A stretch of DNA of 41,620 nt, from the NCBI GenBank assembly GCA_013151245.1, contig JAADIR010000219.1, positions 1 to 41,620 on the forward strand, written 5' to 3'. The position numbers were made by a program, and so were the translations under genes. Of the stretch, positions 18,304 through 26,163 are shown piece by piece. Under the pieces are notes generated by a model. The model did not search any database. It saw only the letters and a program-made list of their open reading frames with translations, and had not been told where the DNA came from. The DNA comes from Chlorobiota bacterium (GTDB taxonomy: Bacteria; Bacteroidota; Ignavibacteria; Ignavibacteriales; Melioribacteraceae). How positions within the stretch are numbered: the first letter of the stretch is position 1; the number at the start of each line of letters is the position of its first letter.

Positions 18304-19017
18304 CTATTTATTTTTAAAATTATTCTTTATCTGATTCACAATTTGAAAAATTTGATTGCACTTAAATTCCGCATAAACCCAGTCGGTGGGGCTGTTAAGC
18401 CCGCGTCTTTCAACTTCGGCGCTAATCTCTGTAATTTCGTCATATCCAATTGTTCCGCCCGCGCCCTTTATTTCGTGCAATATTTCTTTAAGTCTTTTGC
18501 CGTCTTTAGAACGGATAGCCTCTTGAATTCCCTTTTGTTTAACCGGAAACGAATTCAAGAAAAAACTTAAAAGCTGTTCCTTTATTTCTTTGGATTCATT
18601 ATCGGAAATTTTCACGTTTTTTTTAGGCGAACCGAAAATGTTTTCGCCTAATATTTCGTTCACGTATTTTTTTAGCGTTTCATGGTCTATCGGTTTCGAG
18701 ATTATTCTATCGGCTCCAAGTTCCATAGCGCTCACAACGTTTGAGCGCCCGGTATTTGCGCTTATTACGATTACCGGAATACTGCGGATTTCATCCAGCG
18801 CTTTTTTTACTTCCAGCATCTTCAATCCGTTAACGTTGGGCATAACCAAATCCAAAAAAATAATATCGGGATGATGTTCGGCGGCTATTTTAATTCCGTC
18901 CAAACCGTTTGTTGCGGTAAGCACTTCAATATTGAAGCCCGAAAAAAAAGAGATTAATGACTGAAGAATTATGTCCGAATCATCAATCACGAGGACTTTT
19001 CTTTTTCCCGCCGACAT
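18304..19017 (-). CDS. Receiver-HPt phosphotransfer protein
   Basis: The 237-aa protein joins a receiver domain (about 1-125: VLVIDDSD, phospho-Asp in IIFLDLVMP, Ser switch in VISANTG, Lys in SKPI) to a C-terminal HPt helix bundle (about 145-235). The HPt histidine is His181 in LHEIKGAGGTIGYDEI, a very good match to HPt proteins such as the CheA P1 or ArcB type. Such a protein can pass phosphate between kinases and final regulators in a phosphorelay. Its ATG shares a base with the csrA stop (TAATG), so it is coupled to csrA and precedes motA, suggesting a role in motility control. Confidence 0.9.
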   Translation of the reverse strand: MSAGKRKVLVIDDSDIILQSLISFFSGFNIEVLTATNGLDGIKIAAEHHPDIIFLDLVMPNVNGLKMLEVKKALDEIRSIPVIVISANTGRSNVVSAMELGADRIISKPIDHETLKKYVNEILGENIFGSPKKNVKISDNESKEIKEQLLSFFLNSFPVKQKGIQEAIRSKDGKRLKEILHEIKGAGGTIGYDEITEISAEVERRGLNSPTDWVYAEFKCNQIFQIVNQIKNNFKNK

Positions 19018-19265
19018 TATTTCCCTTTGTTAAGCTTATTGATGACGAGTTCGGATAAATCGGGCGCCGGTTTTTCTTTGCTTTGAATCGTCGCTTCGAT
19101 AGTATGTTTTTTAACGTCCTCGTAAATTTCGTCGCGTAATATTTTAACGCTCGCAGGGGCGTCTATTCCTATTTTAACCTGCGATTCTGAAATAGATAAA
19201 ACTTGAACGACGACGTCCGTTCCGATTCTGATTTTTTCGTTTTTCTTCCTTGAAAGTATTAGCAT
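19017..19265 (-). CDS. csrA: Carbon storage / translational regulator CsrA
   Basis: This 82-aa RNA-binding dimer recognises GGA in mRNA leaders and blocks translation, classically of flagellin. The N-terminal MLILSRKKNEKIRIG and the core VKIGIDAPASVKILRDEIYEDV match CsrA strongly, including the conserved Arg in LRDEIY needed for RNA binding. The C-terminal tail after residue 60 is longer than in E. coli CsrA (61 aa), which is usual for FliW-regulated CsrA. It starts two bases after fliW, its antagonist, and overlaps the REC-HPt gene by one base. Confidence 0.97.
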   Translation of the reverse strand: MLILSRKKNEKIRIGTDVVVQVLSISESQVKIGIDAPASVKILRDEIYEDVKKHTIEATIQSKEKPAPDLSELVINKLNKGK

Positions 19266-19267
19266 TT

Positions 19268-19660
19268 TTATTCTTCCGTTTTTTCGACAAATAAGTTATA
19301 ATCCACGGGATATTTTTCCGTATCCAATATTTTTTGGTATCCCGTTTTTTCGCTTTGATTGATATAAATAGGCGCTTTTAAATTGATCGTAATGTCGGAC
19401 GGTTCTTTTGCCAGCCGGACAATTCCAAACACCTCATAGCCGTCTTTTTGAGGGTACTCTTCTTTGAGCGACGAGATAGGAAAAAGCGGGAAAACAATCT
19501 CCGGCTCGTCAACCGCCGTAAGCCAATAGAAGATACCCTCTTCTTCGGTTATCATCACATATTTTTTTAAATCTTCGAATCCTAAGATTCCGTCCTTGAA
19601 CTCGATGATCAAATCATCAGAAAATTCAATTTCTCCGAATTGTAACGTTTTTAGTTTCAT
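19268..19660 (-). CDS. fliW: Flagellar assembly factor FliW
   Basis: FliW binds CsrA allosterically and is released by binding flagellin, linking flagellin mRNA translation to export. The 130-aa length and motifs FKDGILGFEDLKKYVMI, FYWLTAVDEPEIVFPLF and the C-terminal ITINLKAPIYINQSEKTGYQ are characteristic of FliW. It sits between motB and csrA. The fliW-csrA adjacency is the standard arrangement. The flagellin gene itself is not in this window. Confidence 0.96.
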   Translation of the reverse strand: MKLKTLQFGEIEFSDDLIIEFKDGILGFEDLKKYVMITEEEGIFYWLTAVDEPEIVFPLFPISSLKEEYPQKDGYEVFGIVRLAKEPSDITINLKAPIYINQSEKTGYQKILDTEKYPVDYNLFVEKTEE

Positions 19661-19671
19661 TTTTTTGAACC

Positions 19672-20511
19672 TTAATTATTTAAAATAATAATATCTACTC
19701 TTCTATTCAATCTTCTTCCTTCCGGCGTATCGTTTGAAGCGATGGGACGGTACTCGGAATAGCCGACAATAGAAACTTTATCGGGAGAAAGATCCTGCGC
19801 ATTCATCAGGAAATACGCGGTGTTAGTCGCCCTTGTAACCGAAAGATGCCAATTGGACGGGAACTGTTTTGTGTGAATTTCTCTGTTATCCGTGTGTCCT
19901 TCAATTCTGATATCATTCGGCAGTTCTTTTAAAATTTTCCCCAGTTCGTTCAAAACCATTTTCGATTTTTCAGAAAGGTCCGCGCTCCCCGATTTGAAAA
20001 GAATATCGTCTAAAATTCTTATTGTAATTCCGCGCTCGCCGTCAATCAATTTAACGGAATTTTCAACTTTATTTTCGTTTATTACGCGTTGCAGAGTATG
20101 CCTAAGCGCTCTGTGTCCGTTTCCCTGTTGAAAATACGGAATACTCGTCGGCGTATAGTTGTTATTGACCAACTTTCCGGTTGAAGTTGCGCCGAAAACA
20201 TTGCCCATAGCCGAAACCGCACGCTTATATTCCGCTTTATCTATTGAAGACATAGCGTAAAGAATAATAAAGAATCCTAATAGCAATGTAATTAAATCCG
20301 CGTAAGTAATTATATATCTGTCTCTATCTCCTTCTTCCCGAAAGAGATCGTCGTTACTACGGTTTAACCTTTTTGCATAATTCTTTCTTGATCTTTTTGA
20401 GGCAACATGCAGATCAGTCTGGATCTTATTACCGAGGGAATCTCTCCGCTCTGAATTTCCAGGCTCGCCTCCAACGCCACCTCCATCATATGTATTTCTT
20501 CCAAATGCCAT
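19672..20511 (-). CDS. motB: Flagellar motor stator protein MotB, second copy, with extended N-terminus
   Basis: This is a MotB of the Gram-positive/PomB-like sequence class. The TM helix is at about 68-90 (YIITYADLITLLLGFFIILYA, with ion-binding Asp in YADL). A linker is followed by the OmpA-like domain (about 145-275, with RIEGHTDNREIH and RRLNRRVDIII). The only in-frame ATG, at 20511, lies 148 bases inside the motA gene and gives about 67 residues before the helix, where MotB normally has about 15-25. Between the motA stop and the helix only about 17 codons exist and none is ATG, GTG or TTG; a CTG at 20412 is another option. The N-terminus is rich in Gly, Arg and Lys. Confidence 0.9.
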   Translation of the reverse strand: MAFGRNTYDGGGVGGEPGNSERRDSLGNKIQTDLHVASKRSRKNYAKRLNRSNDDLFREEGDRDRYIITYADLITLLLGFFIILYAMSSIDKAEYKRAVSAMGNVFGATSTGKLVNNNYTPTSIPYFQQGNGHRALRHTLQRVINENKVENSVKLIDGERGITIRILDDILFKSGSADLSEKSKMVLNELGKILKELPNDIRIEGHTDNREIHTKQFPSNWHLSVTRATNTAYFLMNAQDLSPDKVSIVGYSEYRPIASNDTPEGRRLNRRVDIIILNN

Positions 20512-21146
20512 TGTTTTAATTTATCCGCTATTGGCAACCAAATTATGTTTGCGCTGAATATTCCCCACAGCGTAGCGATAAACGCCGTGGCAATACTGTG
20601 AATTAATTGATTCGGGTCTCCTCCGGCGTTTGCCAAAGTAACGATCAACCCCATTACCGTTCCGATAATTCCCATCGTAGGGGCATAGCCGCCCATTTTA
20701 GAAAAAATGAACGCGTTGGAATTATGTCTGTCGGACATCGCTTTCATTTCCAAGTTTGCAATTATTTCCAAGCCTTCGCCGTTTGTTCCGTCAAGAATAA
20801 ACCTGATCATCTTCTGAGGAAAATGATAAATCAACCTGTGAAGCTCTTTTTCAATCGAAAGCAATCCGTTTGTTCTTGCCTGACGGGCAATAAAAATAAA
20901 ACCGTTAATCATTTTTTCGATTTCGTAAGATTCCGAAGAGTAAGCTAATTTTGTTAAAGTAAAAACTTTTCGGAATCCGGTCATACCAAAGCCCATAATT
21001 ACCGTAGCGAAAGTGCCGCCGAAAACAATAATCAACGGCGCAATAAGAAAAAGAGCTTTTGCGCTTCCCCCTTCAATAAAGAAAGCGCCGAAAATTGAAA
21101 CGACTCCTAAGACAAGCCCGAAAACGCTGCCGCTTTTTTTCAACAT
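20364..21146 (-). CDS. motA: Flagellar motor stator protein MotA, second copy (PomA type)
   Basis: This 260-aa four-TM stator subunit is of the shorter MotA/PomA class, with TM1 about 9-27, TM2 about 32-52, and TM3/TM4 about 155-215. The conserved GGYAPTMGIIGTVMGLIVTLAN is the TM3 signature. The cytoplasmic loop has RQARTNGLLSIEKEL with the rotor-interacting charges. The C-terminus (SLEIQSGEIPSVIRSRL..LPQ) is complete, as in Bacillus-type MotA, so the overlap with motB is not caused by a frameshift. Its ATG shares a base with the flgL stop (TAATG), tying the stator genes to the hook-junction genes. Confidence 0.94.
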   Translation of the reverse strand: MLKKSGSVFGLVLGVVSIFGAFFIEGGSAKALFLIAPLIIVFGGTFATVIMGFGMTGFRKVFTLTKLAYSSESYEIEKMINGFIFIARQARTNGLLSIEKELHRLIYHFPQKMIRFILDGTNGEGLEIIANLEMKAMSDRHNSNAFIFSKMGGYAPTMGIIGTVMGLIVTLANAGGDPNQLIHSIATAFIATLWGIFSANIIWLPIADKLKQWHLEEIHMMEVALEASLEIQSGEIPSVIRSRLICMLPQKDQERIMQKG

Positions 21147-22393
21147 TATAAGAAATCCATTAGTGATTTAGGTAAAATCATCGACGATATTTTATATCCG
21201 AGATTTAAGTTAAACTGCTGACTTTCCAATTCAACCATTGCTTTCATAATATCGACGTCTCGTTCTTTCGATTGAAGATCTTTTAGCTCAAGCTCTTGAC
21301 CGTCGAGCAATTGCGTCGTATTTTCAAGCCGTCTTCCTATATCGCCCGCGGAAGAAATTTTGTCGAGAATATGCGTGTTGAATCCGTTGATAATCGCCAA
21401 TTGTTCTTGATTCGGCAGTTGACCGTTCGAAAGATTCTCTTTGATATCCAATAGAGTATTAAAAATATTTGCTTTGACGTTTAATCTGGTTTTAACGGAA
21501 GTGGAATCGCTTTCCGCCAAATCGGCGACGTCTATTTTAAAATCAATTTTATTTCCGGGAATATTTATTCTGATATCCGAGGGGTTTCCGCCGTCAACGG
21601 TTTCCAGTTCGCCGGTTGCCGCGTTAAACGTAAGGTCGTTCGTTTGCGTAAGGGCGACGGTTCCGGAGCCGTCGTCGTAAGAGTAACTCAGCTCGTAAGC
21701 GTTGTCCGCCGTTTTTGTATATGTAATTGTGAAATCATATTCGGTTCCGTCGGCTCCGTCAATTTTTCCCGTTTTTGAAAACGAAGTTCCAACCGCAGCC
21801 GAAGAATCAATGGTTCCGCTTTGCTTCCAGACGGATTCGAAAACTTCTTTTCCCGTCATATTAATTTTTTGGTCTATGTTTTTCGCTATTCTGATTTTCC
21901 TTTCGCCGCCTATTCCCTGACTGTTAACCTGCACCGCCGTTCCCGCCGAATTGAGCGCAAACGGTTTAACGCTATCGTCCGTTCCGCCGAAAAGATACTG
22001 ACCGTCAACATCTGTATTTGCAAAATCGAAAAGCTGACTGATAATCAAATCCAGCTTATCGCTATATGCTCTGACATTATTTTCTCCCACGGTCGGATTC
22101 TGCAATCCGGTTAGATCGCTTATCACATTTTGAATTTCGCTTTGAAAACCCTGCATTGAAGATATGGACATATCGAGAGAAGTTTGCGCTCTTTCAATGT
22201 TATTGCGGAAGGTCGTAATATTTCCTAGCTGATTTGACAGCTTAAATAAACGCGACGTTCCCAAGGGAGAATCGGACGGACGGTTGATTTCCTTGCCCGT
22301 AGTAACCTGTTCCTGCAATTTGCTGAGCCGGTTCTTCGTTAAATTCATGCTTCGCAGATAGTCAATTTGAAGTTGTCTGTCAGAGACTCTCAT
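21146..22393 (-). CDS. flgL: Hook-filament junction protein FlgL (HAP3)
   Basis: FlgL joins the hook, via FlgK, to the filament. The N-terminal coiled-coil D0/D1 region (MRVSDRQLQIDYLRSMNLTK, NRPSDSPLGTSRLFKL) and C-terminal half (ENTTQLLDGQELELKDLQS, ERDVDIMKAMVELESQQFNLNLGYK) match the flagellin/FlgL fold. The variable middle (about 135-300) is rich in beta strands with Asp, Gly and Ser. At 415 aa it is longer than the enteric protein (about 317), because of the central insert. No signal peptide, as expected for a type III export substrate. It follows flgK by 11 bases. Confidence 0.93.
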   Translation of the reverse strand: MRVSDRQLQIDYLRSMNLTKNRLSKLQEQVTTGKEINRPSDSPLGTSRLFKLSNQLGNITTFRNNIERAQTSLDMSISSMQGFQSEIQNVISDLTGLQNPTVGENNVRAYSDKLDLIISQLFDFANTDVDGQYLFGGTDDSVKPFALNSAGTAVQVNSQGIGGERKIRIAKNIDQKINMTGKEVFESVWKQSGTIDSSAAVGTSFSKTGKIDGADGTEYDFTITYTKTADNAYELSYSYDDGSGTVALTQTNDLTFNAATGELETVDGGNPSDIRINIPGNKIDFKIDVADLAESDSTSVKTRLNVKANIFNTLLDIKENLSNGQLPNQEQLAIINGFNTHILDKISSAGDIGRRLENTTQLLDGQELELKDLQSKERDVDIMKAMVELESQQFNLNLGYKISSMILPKSLMDFL

Positions 22394-22404
22394 TTTATAT
22401 TTCC

Positions 22405-23766
22405 TTAAATCATTTGCAAAACTGTTCTCATCATTTCGTCGGCAATTGAAATTAGCTTTGCCGAAGCGTCGTAAGACCGCTGATATTTTAGTACGTCAAT
22501 CATTTCTTCGTCAATCGAAACTCCGGAAACGGAACTGATCTGCTGTTCAAGCTGGTTGAGAACCAGTCCGAAAGTTTCCGTATTTTGATCTTGATACTGT
22601 TTTTCCGAAGCCAGGCTCCCAACAATGTTGGCGTAATTATCCGCAAACGTCGATCCGTTAAGTAAATCATCATGCTGAAGTTTAGCCAACTCCAAAGCCA
22701 ATTCATTGTTGCCGTCCGTGCCGTCTTTTGACACGGCTATCATTTGCGGATCGTCGATAATATCTTGATTAATCTTTAGAACTCCGTTGGAATATCCTTC
22801 AAAAAAGTCAATCCCGTCAACGGGCGGATCGGTTGTCGTATAACCTTGGCTGTGAATCTTATTTACATGAAAAACAATCGAATTAAAAAGATCGTCAAAT
22901 TGTTCCTTCGCTTCTGGAATAAATTCATTTACGCTCCTGAAATTCCCGTAAAGCTCGCCGCTGCGAAGCGCTACTTTGGCGTTTCCGTCGTCTGTTTTCA
23001 GCGACAGCTTCCCGTTCGATTCTTCGAATACTTTGAAATTTACGCTATGAACGCGATCAACCGCAAAGACGCCGCCGATGGATACGTTTGCCACTCCATA
23101 CTCGTCGATGTTCACTTGTATATTGGCTAATCCGCTCATCTTGTTCAGCAGCTCGTCCCGCTTATCAAGAAGATCGTTTGCCCCGTTATTAACGACGGTC
23201 GCTTCATAAATCTGTTTATTTACATGCCGCAACTCGGTTATATAATTATTCAGATCGTCAACCATCACTTGGGAATCTTTCTTCAAGTCCGATCGCAGCG
23301 TTGTCATTCCACCATATACGTTCTGCAGTTTAACCGAAAGATTTTCCGCCGCATAAACGACGTTGCTTCGCAATGCCGAAGACGTCGGATCGACCGAAAG
23401 ATCGTCCCACGAGTTGAAAAATTTATCGAGCAGCACAGACATTCCCTGCTCTCCCGGCTCGGAAAACAGCGATTCGATATTTCCGAGAATGGAAGATTGT
23501 TTTTGAGCCGAACCGAAATTTTGCCGGTATTCCCACGATTGTCTGTCGAGTATCTGGTCGCGAATTCTTTCAACGTCGGTTAAGCTAACGCCGGAACCGA
23601 TTGCAATGTTTGTTCTATAGTCGGGTCCCACGCTCGAAAAGAGCGAACGCTGTCTGGAATAATCGGGATTATTGGCGTTTGCCACGTTGTTGGAAGTAAT
23701 GGACAACGCTTTCTGATAAGTCAGCAAACTTCTTCGCGATATGTCAAATAATTTATTTACGCTCAT
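22405..23766 (-). CDS. flgK: Hook-filament junction protein FlgK (HAP1)
   Basis: FlgK caps the hook and joins it to FlgL and the filament. The N-terminus carries the axial-protein motif ALSITSNNVANANNPDYSRQ (about 19-38), followed by helical coiled-coil segments (about 90-190). The C-terminus ends in the shared axial motif DEEMIDVLKYQRSYDASAKLISIADEMMRTVLQMI. Length 453 is within the family range. FlgN, its export chaperone, is encoded three bases upstream. No signal peptide, since it is exported by the flagellar type III system. Confidence 0.96.
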   Translation of the reverse strand: MSVNKLFDISRRSLLTYQKALSITSNNVANANNPDYSRQRSLFSSVGPDYRTNIAIGSGVSLTDVERIRDQILDRQSWEYRQNFGSAQKQSSILGNIESLFSEPGEQGMSVLLDKFFNSWDDLSVDPTSSALRSNVVYAAENLSVKLQNVYGGMTTLRSDLKKDSQVMVDDLNNYITELRHVNKQIYEATVVNNGANDLLDKRDELLNKMSGLANIQVNIDEYGVANVSIGGVFAVDRVHSVNFKVFEESNGKLSLKTDDGNAKVALRSGELYGNFRSVNEFIPEAKEQFDDLFNSIVFHVNKIHSQGYTTTDPPVDGIDFFEGYSNGVLKINQDIIDDPQMIAVSKDGTDGNNELALELAKLQHDDLLNGSTFADNYANIVGSLASEKQYQDQNTETFGLVLNQLEQQISSVSGVSIDEEMIDVLKYQRSYDASAKLISIADEMMRTVLQMI

Positions 23767-23769
23767 GGC

Positions 23770-24225
23770 TTAAACCTTTTTGTCTAATATTGATCTTTCC
23801 GATGAATTAATGATTGCGTTAATTGTCTCATTAATAAAGCGGCGCGAATGATTTATTAAGTACAAATTCTGGTCGTTTAATTTTGTGACCGTATTTATCA
23901 GGTCTCTAATCGCTTTCTGTTTTGACGCAAGATTGTTCTTTTCGTCGTCCGATAAATTTTCGTCGAACTCGGCGAGCAGCGTTCCGATTGTGTAATCGTC
24001 CGTCTTTTTTCCCGTGGAAAGATATATGGTTTGAATCGCTTTGATTCTTAAAATTTCCAACTCTCTAAGGCGCGGAAGATATTTTTCTTCTTCTTTTATT
24101 GTAGCGTCCAGCGCGTCTCGGTTATTGGAAACAAGCGCGGTCTGTTTTTTTTCGGCGGTTTTTAAGATGGATGAAAGAAGGTTTTTCTCGTCTTTTAATA
24201 TTCCCGCCAATTGTTCCGTTAACAT
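23770..24225 (-). CDS. flgN: Flagellar export chaperone FlgN-like protein
   Basis: This is a 151-aa, nearly all-helical protein starting at the ATG at 24225, directed by a perfect GAGGAG seven bases upstream; a TTG at 24240 would be five codons longer. FlgN proteins bind FlgK and FlgL before export. The LAGILKDEKNLLSSILKTAEKKQTALVSNN opening and the long amphipathic helices with a C-terminal RFINETINAIINSS match the FlgN family pattern. Its place directly before flgK and flgL is diagnostic. Confidence 0.88.
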   Translation of the reverse strand: MLTEQLAGILKDEKNLLSSILKTAEKKQTALVSNNRDALDATIKEEEKYLPRLRELEILRIKAIQTIYLSTGKKTDDYTIGTLLAEFDENLSDDEKNNLASKQKAIRDLINTVTKLNDQNLYLINHSRRFINETINAIINSSERSILDKKV

Positions 24226-24226
24226 T

Positions 24227-25042
24227 TTAATACTCCTCAAAGTGATTTAAATATCCCAACACGCGCGTCACATAATTTTGCGTTTCCTTGAAAGGCGGGA
24301 TTCCGTCATATTTTTCTACATTGCGAGGTCCCGCGTTATATGCCGCCAACGATTTTTCTACGTCGCCGTCAAATTTACGCAGCATCGCGGCAATATATTT
24401 CGTTCCCCCGAAAATGTTTGATTTCGGGTCGAAACTGTTGGCGACTCCCATTTCCCGCGCCGTTCCGTCCATCAGCTGCATCAATCCTTTTGCCTTGACT
24501 TTAGAGACGGCTTTTTCTTTTGCGGCGGATTCGGTAAGAATAATCGATCTTATTAAATTTTCGGAAACTCCAAATTCGGCGGCTGCGTCTTTAATTACCG
24601 AATCATATTTGCCCAATCTTTTCATCGCGTTTCCGCTCGGCGCAATAGAAGGAACTTCCGAATCATTTTTCTTTATCTCAATTTTGCCCGGACGCGAAAG
24701 AGGTTTCATCGACAGATTAGCGTTCGGCAATTTTTCGCCGGTTAATTTTTGATAGATCATATCGGCGATTCCCATACTCTGACTGCGCGTCATATATGAC
24801 GAAAGTTCGCCTTCAAAGATTGTGTCGAGCACGTCGCCGCCATAGCCGCCTTCGCCAAAGAGTCCGCCTTCGGTGGTTTTAGTCATACTCTTCAACAGCA
24901 TACTTGTCATTAAACTTTCAAAATCCCTCGAAGCTTTTTCAAGTTTCCGTTTCTGTTTATCGGAAAGATTATTATTTGCGTTAATATTCTGCGCTTGAAT
25001 ATGTTTTTCCGGATTCGTTATTTTTAATGATATATTATTCAT
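24227..25042 (-). CDS. flgJ: FlgJ-type rod-binding protein fused to an SLT lytic transglycosylase
   Basis: FlgJ caps the growing rod and opens peptidoglycan for it. The N-terminal half (about 28-105: LEKASRDFESLMTSMLLKSM, DTIFEGELSSYMTRSQSMGIA) is the rod-binding domain. The C-terminal half (about 150-270) is not the glucosaminidase of enteric FlgJ but a family-1 lytic transglycosylase, with catalytic Glu171 in ILTESAAKEKAVS, GLMQLM and AYNAGPRNV. Both activities are thus in one 271-aa polypeptide. The ATG at 25042 is preferred over the TTG at 25048. It is encoded between flgI and flgN. No leader is visible, so export via the flagellar apparatus is likely. Confidence 0.93.
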   Translation of the reverse strand: MNNISLKITNPEKHIQAQNINANNNLSDKQKRKLEKASRDFESLMTSMLLKSMTKTTEGGLFGEGGYGGDVLDTIFEGELSSYMTRSQSMGIADMIYQKLTGEKLPNANLSMKPLSRPGKIEIKKNDSEVPSIAPSGNAMKRLGKYDSVIKDAAAEFGVSENLIRSIILTESAAKEKAVSKVKAKGLMQLMDGTAREMGVANSFDPKSNIFGGTKYIAAMLRKFDGDVEKSLAAYNAGPRNVEKYDGIPPFKETQNYVTRVLGYLNHFEEY

Positions 25043-25058
25043 CTTCAATTCTTTTAAT

Positions 25059-26153
25059 TTAGATTATCACCAAGTCAGCCGTTAACGCGCCGGCTTCTTT
25101 GAGCGCTTGAAAAATCGCTATCATATCGCGCGGCGAAACTTTAAGACTGTTCAGCGCCGCCGCAACTTCCTGCACATTGCTTGCGCCTTGAATGGCGATT
25201 GTATTATTGCTTTCCTGCTGAACTGTAGGAACGAGATTATTGAACGTCGTCGTCTCCCCGTTAGAAAAAGCGTTCGGCTGCGAAATAATAGGGAACGAAC
25301 GGATAGTGATGTTCAATCCGCCGTGCGAAATAGTAACCGGCGCAATTCTAACAAACTCGCCCGAAACGATTGTTCCCGTTCTTTCATTGATAACGACTTT
25401 TGCGTAAGCGTCCTTCGTTATTTGAATCGCTTCCAACTGCGCCAAAAAAGCTCCGAAGTTTGTCTGCTGCTGCGCGGGAACTTTTACTTTTACTTCCGCC
25501 GCTCCGAGAGTTTCCGCGGTTCCGTCGCCGAATGTTTTATTTATTGCAACAGCCATATTATTTATTGTCGTGAAATCAGGCTCGCGGAGCATAACGCTGA
25601 TTTCGTTTTTATTCAGTTCCCCGCCGGGCAGCTCTTTATCAAGAACGGCGCCGTTCGGAATTCTTCCGGTGAGCGCAACGTTGCGCGCCACGCGTCCGCC
25701 CGACGACGTGTTAATATCATATCCGCCTATTGAAACGGGACCTTGCGCAACGCCGAACACCGAGCCGTCGAGCCCGGAAAGCGGCGTCATTAAAAGCGAT
25801 CCGCCCATCAAGCTCGAAGCGTCTCCCAATGAAGAAACGATAACGTCAAAGTTTGCTCCCGGTTTCAACAAGTTCGAAATATTCGCCGTAACCATAACCG
25901 CGGCTACGTTCCGCGTGCGGAGATTTTTTTCCGTAATCGTTACGCCGAAACGCTTTAACATCGAACGAACCGACTGTTCGGTCATCAGCGAACGATAGCT
26001 GTCGCCCGAGCCGGAAAGCCCGACGACAAGTCCGTAGCCGATCAGCTGCTGAGTTTGGACGCCTTTGAAATACGATAGATCTTTGATCCTCTGACCGAAT
26101 AACATCGTTCCGCACAAAAGGGAAAGCGCTAATATTTTCGTTAAAATTTTCAT
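25059..26153 (-). CDS. flgI: Flagellar P-ring protein FlgI
   Basis: FlgI forms the P ring around the rod in the peptidoglycan layer. It has a Sec signal peptide (residues 1-20, ending MLFGQ). The mature start RIKDLSYFKGVQTQQLIGYGLVVGLSGSGDS is the family hallmark, and GANFDVIVSSLGDASSLMGGSLLMTPL is also conserved. The C-terminus ASNVQEVAAALNSLKVSPRDMIAIFQALKEAGAL is typical. Length 364 matches the family. AAGGGGGAAAT precedes the ATG. It follows flgH by ten bases and indicates a diderm envelope. Confidence 0.98.
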   Translation of the reverse strand: MKILTKILALSLLCGTMLFGQRIKDLSYFKGVQTQQLIGYGLVVGLSGSGDSYRSLMTEQSVRSMLKRFGVTITEKNLRTRNVAAVMVTANISNLLKPGANFDVIVSSLGDASSLMGGSLLMTPLSGLDGSVFGVAQGPVSIGGYDINTSSGGRVARNVALTGRIPNGAVLDKELPGGELNKNEISVMLREPDFTTINNMAVAINKTFGDGTAETLGAAEVKVKVPAQQQTNFGAFLAQLEAIQITKDAYAKVVINERTGTIVSGEFVRIAPVTISHGGLNITIRSFPIISQPNAFSNGETTTFNNLVPTVQQESNNTIAIQGASNVQEVAAALNSLKVSPRDMIAIFQALKEAGALTADLVII

Positions 26154-26163
26154 ATTTCCCCCT

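Noticed and set aside
20364-20511. Frameshift in motA as the cause of the overlap
   Set aside because: MotA ends with a complete family-typical C-terminus and MotB is intact, so a frameshift is not needed to explain the overlap.
25107-25733. 208-aa plus-strand ORF opposite flgI
   Set aside because: Antisense shadow of a well-supported flgI; Arg/Asn-rich translation without any recognised motif.
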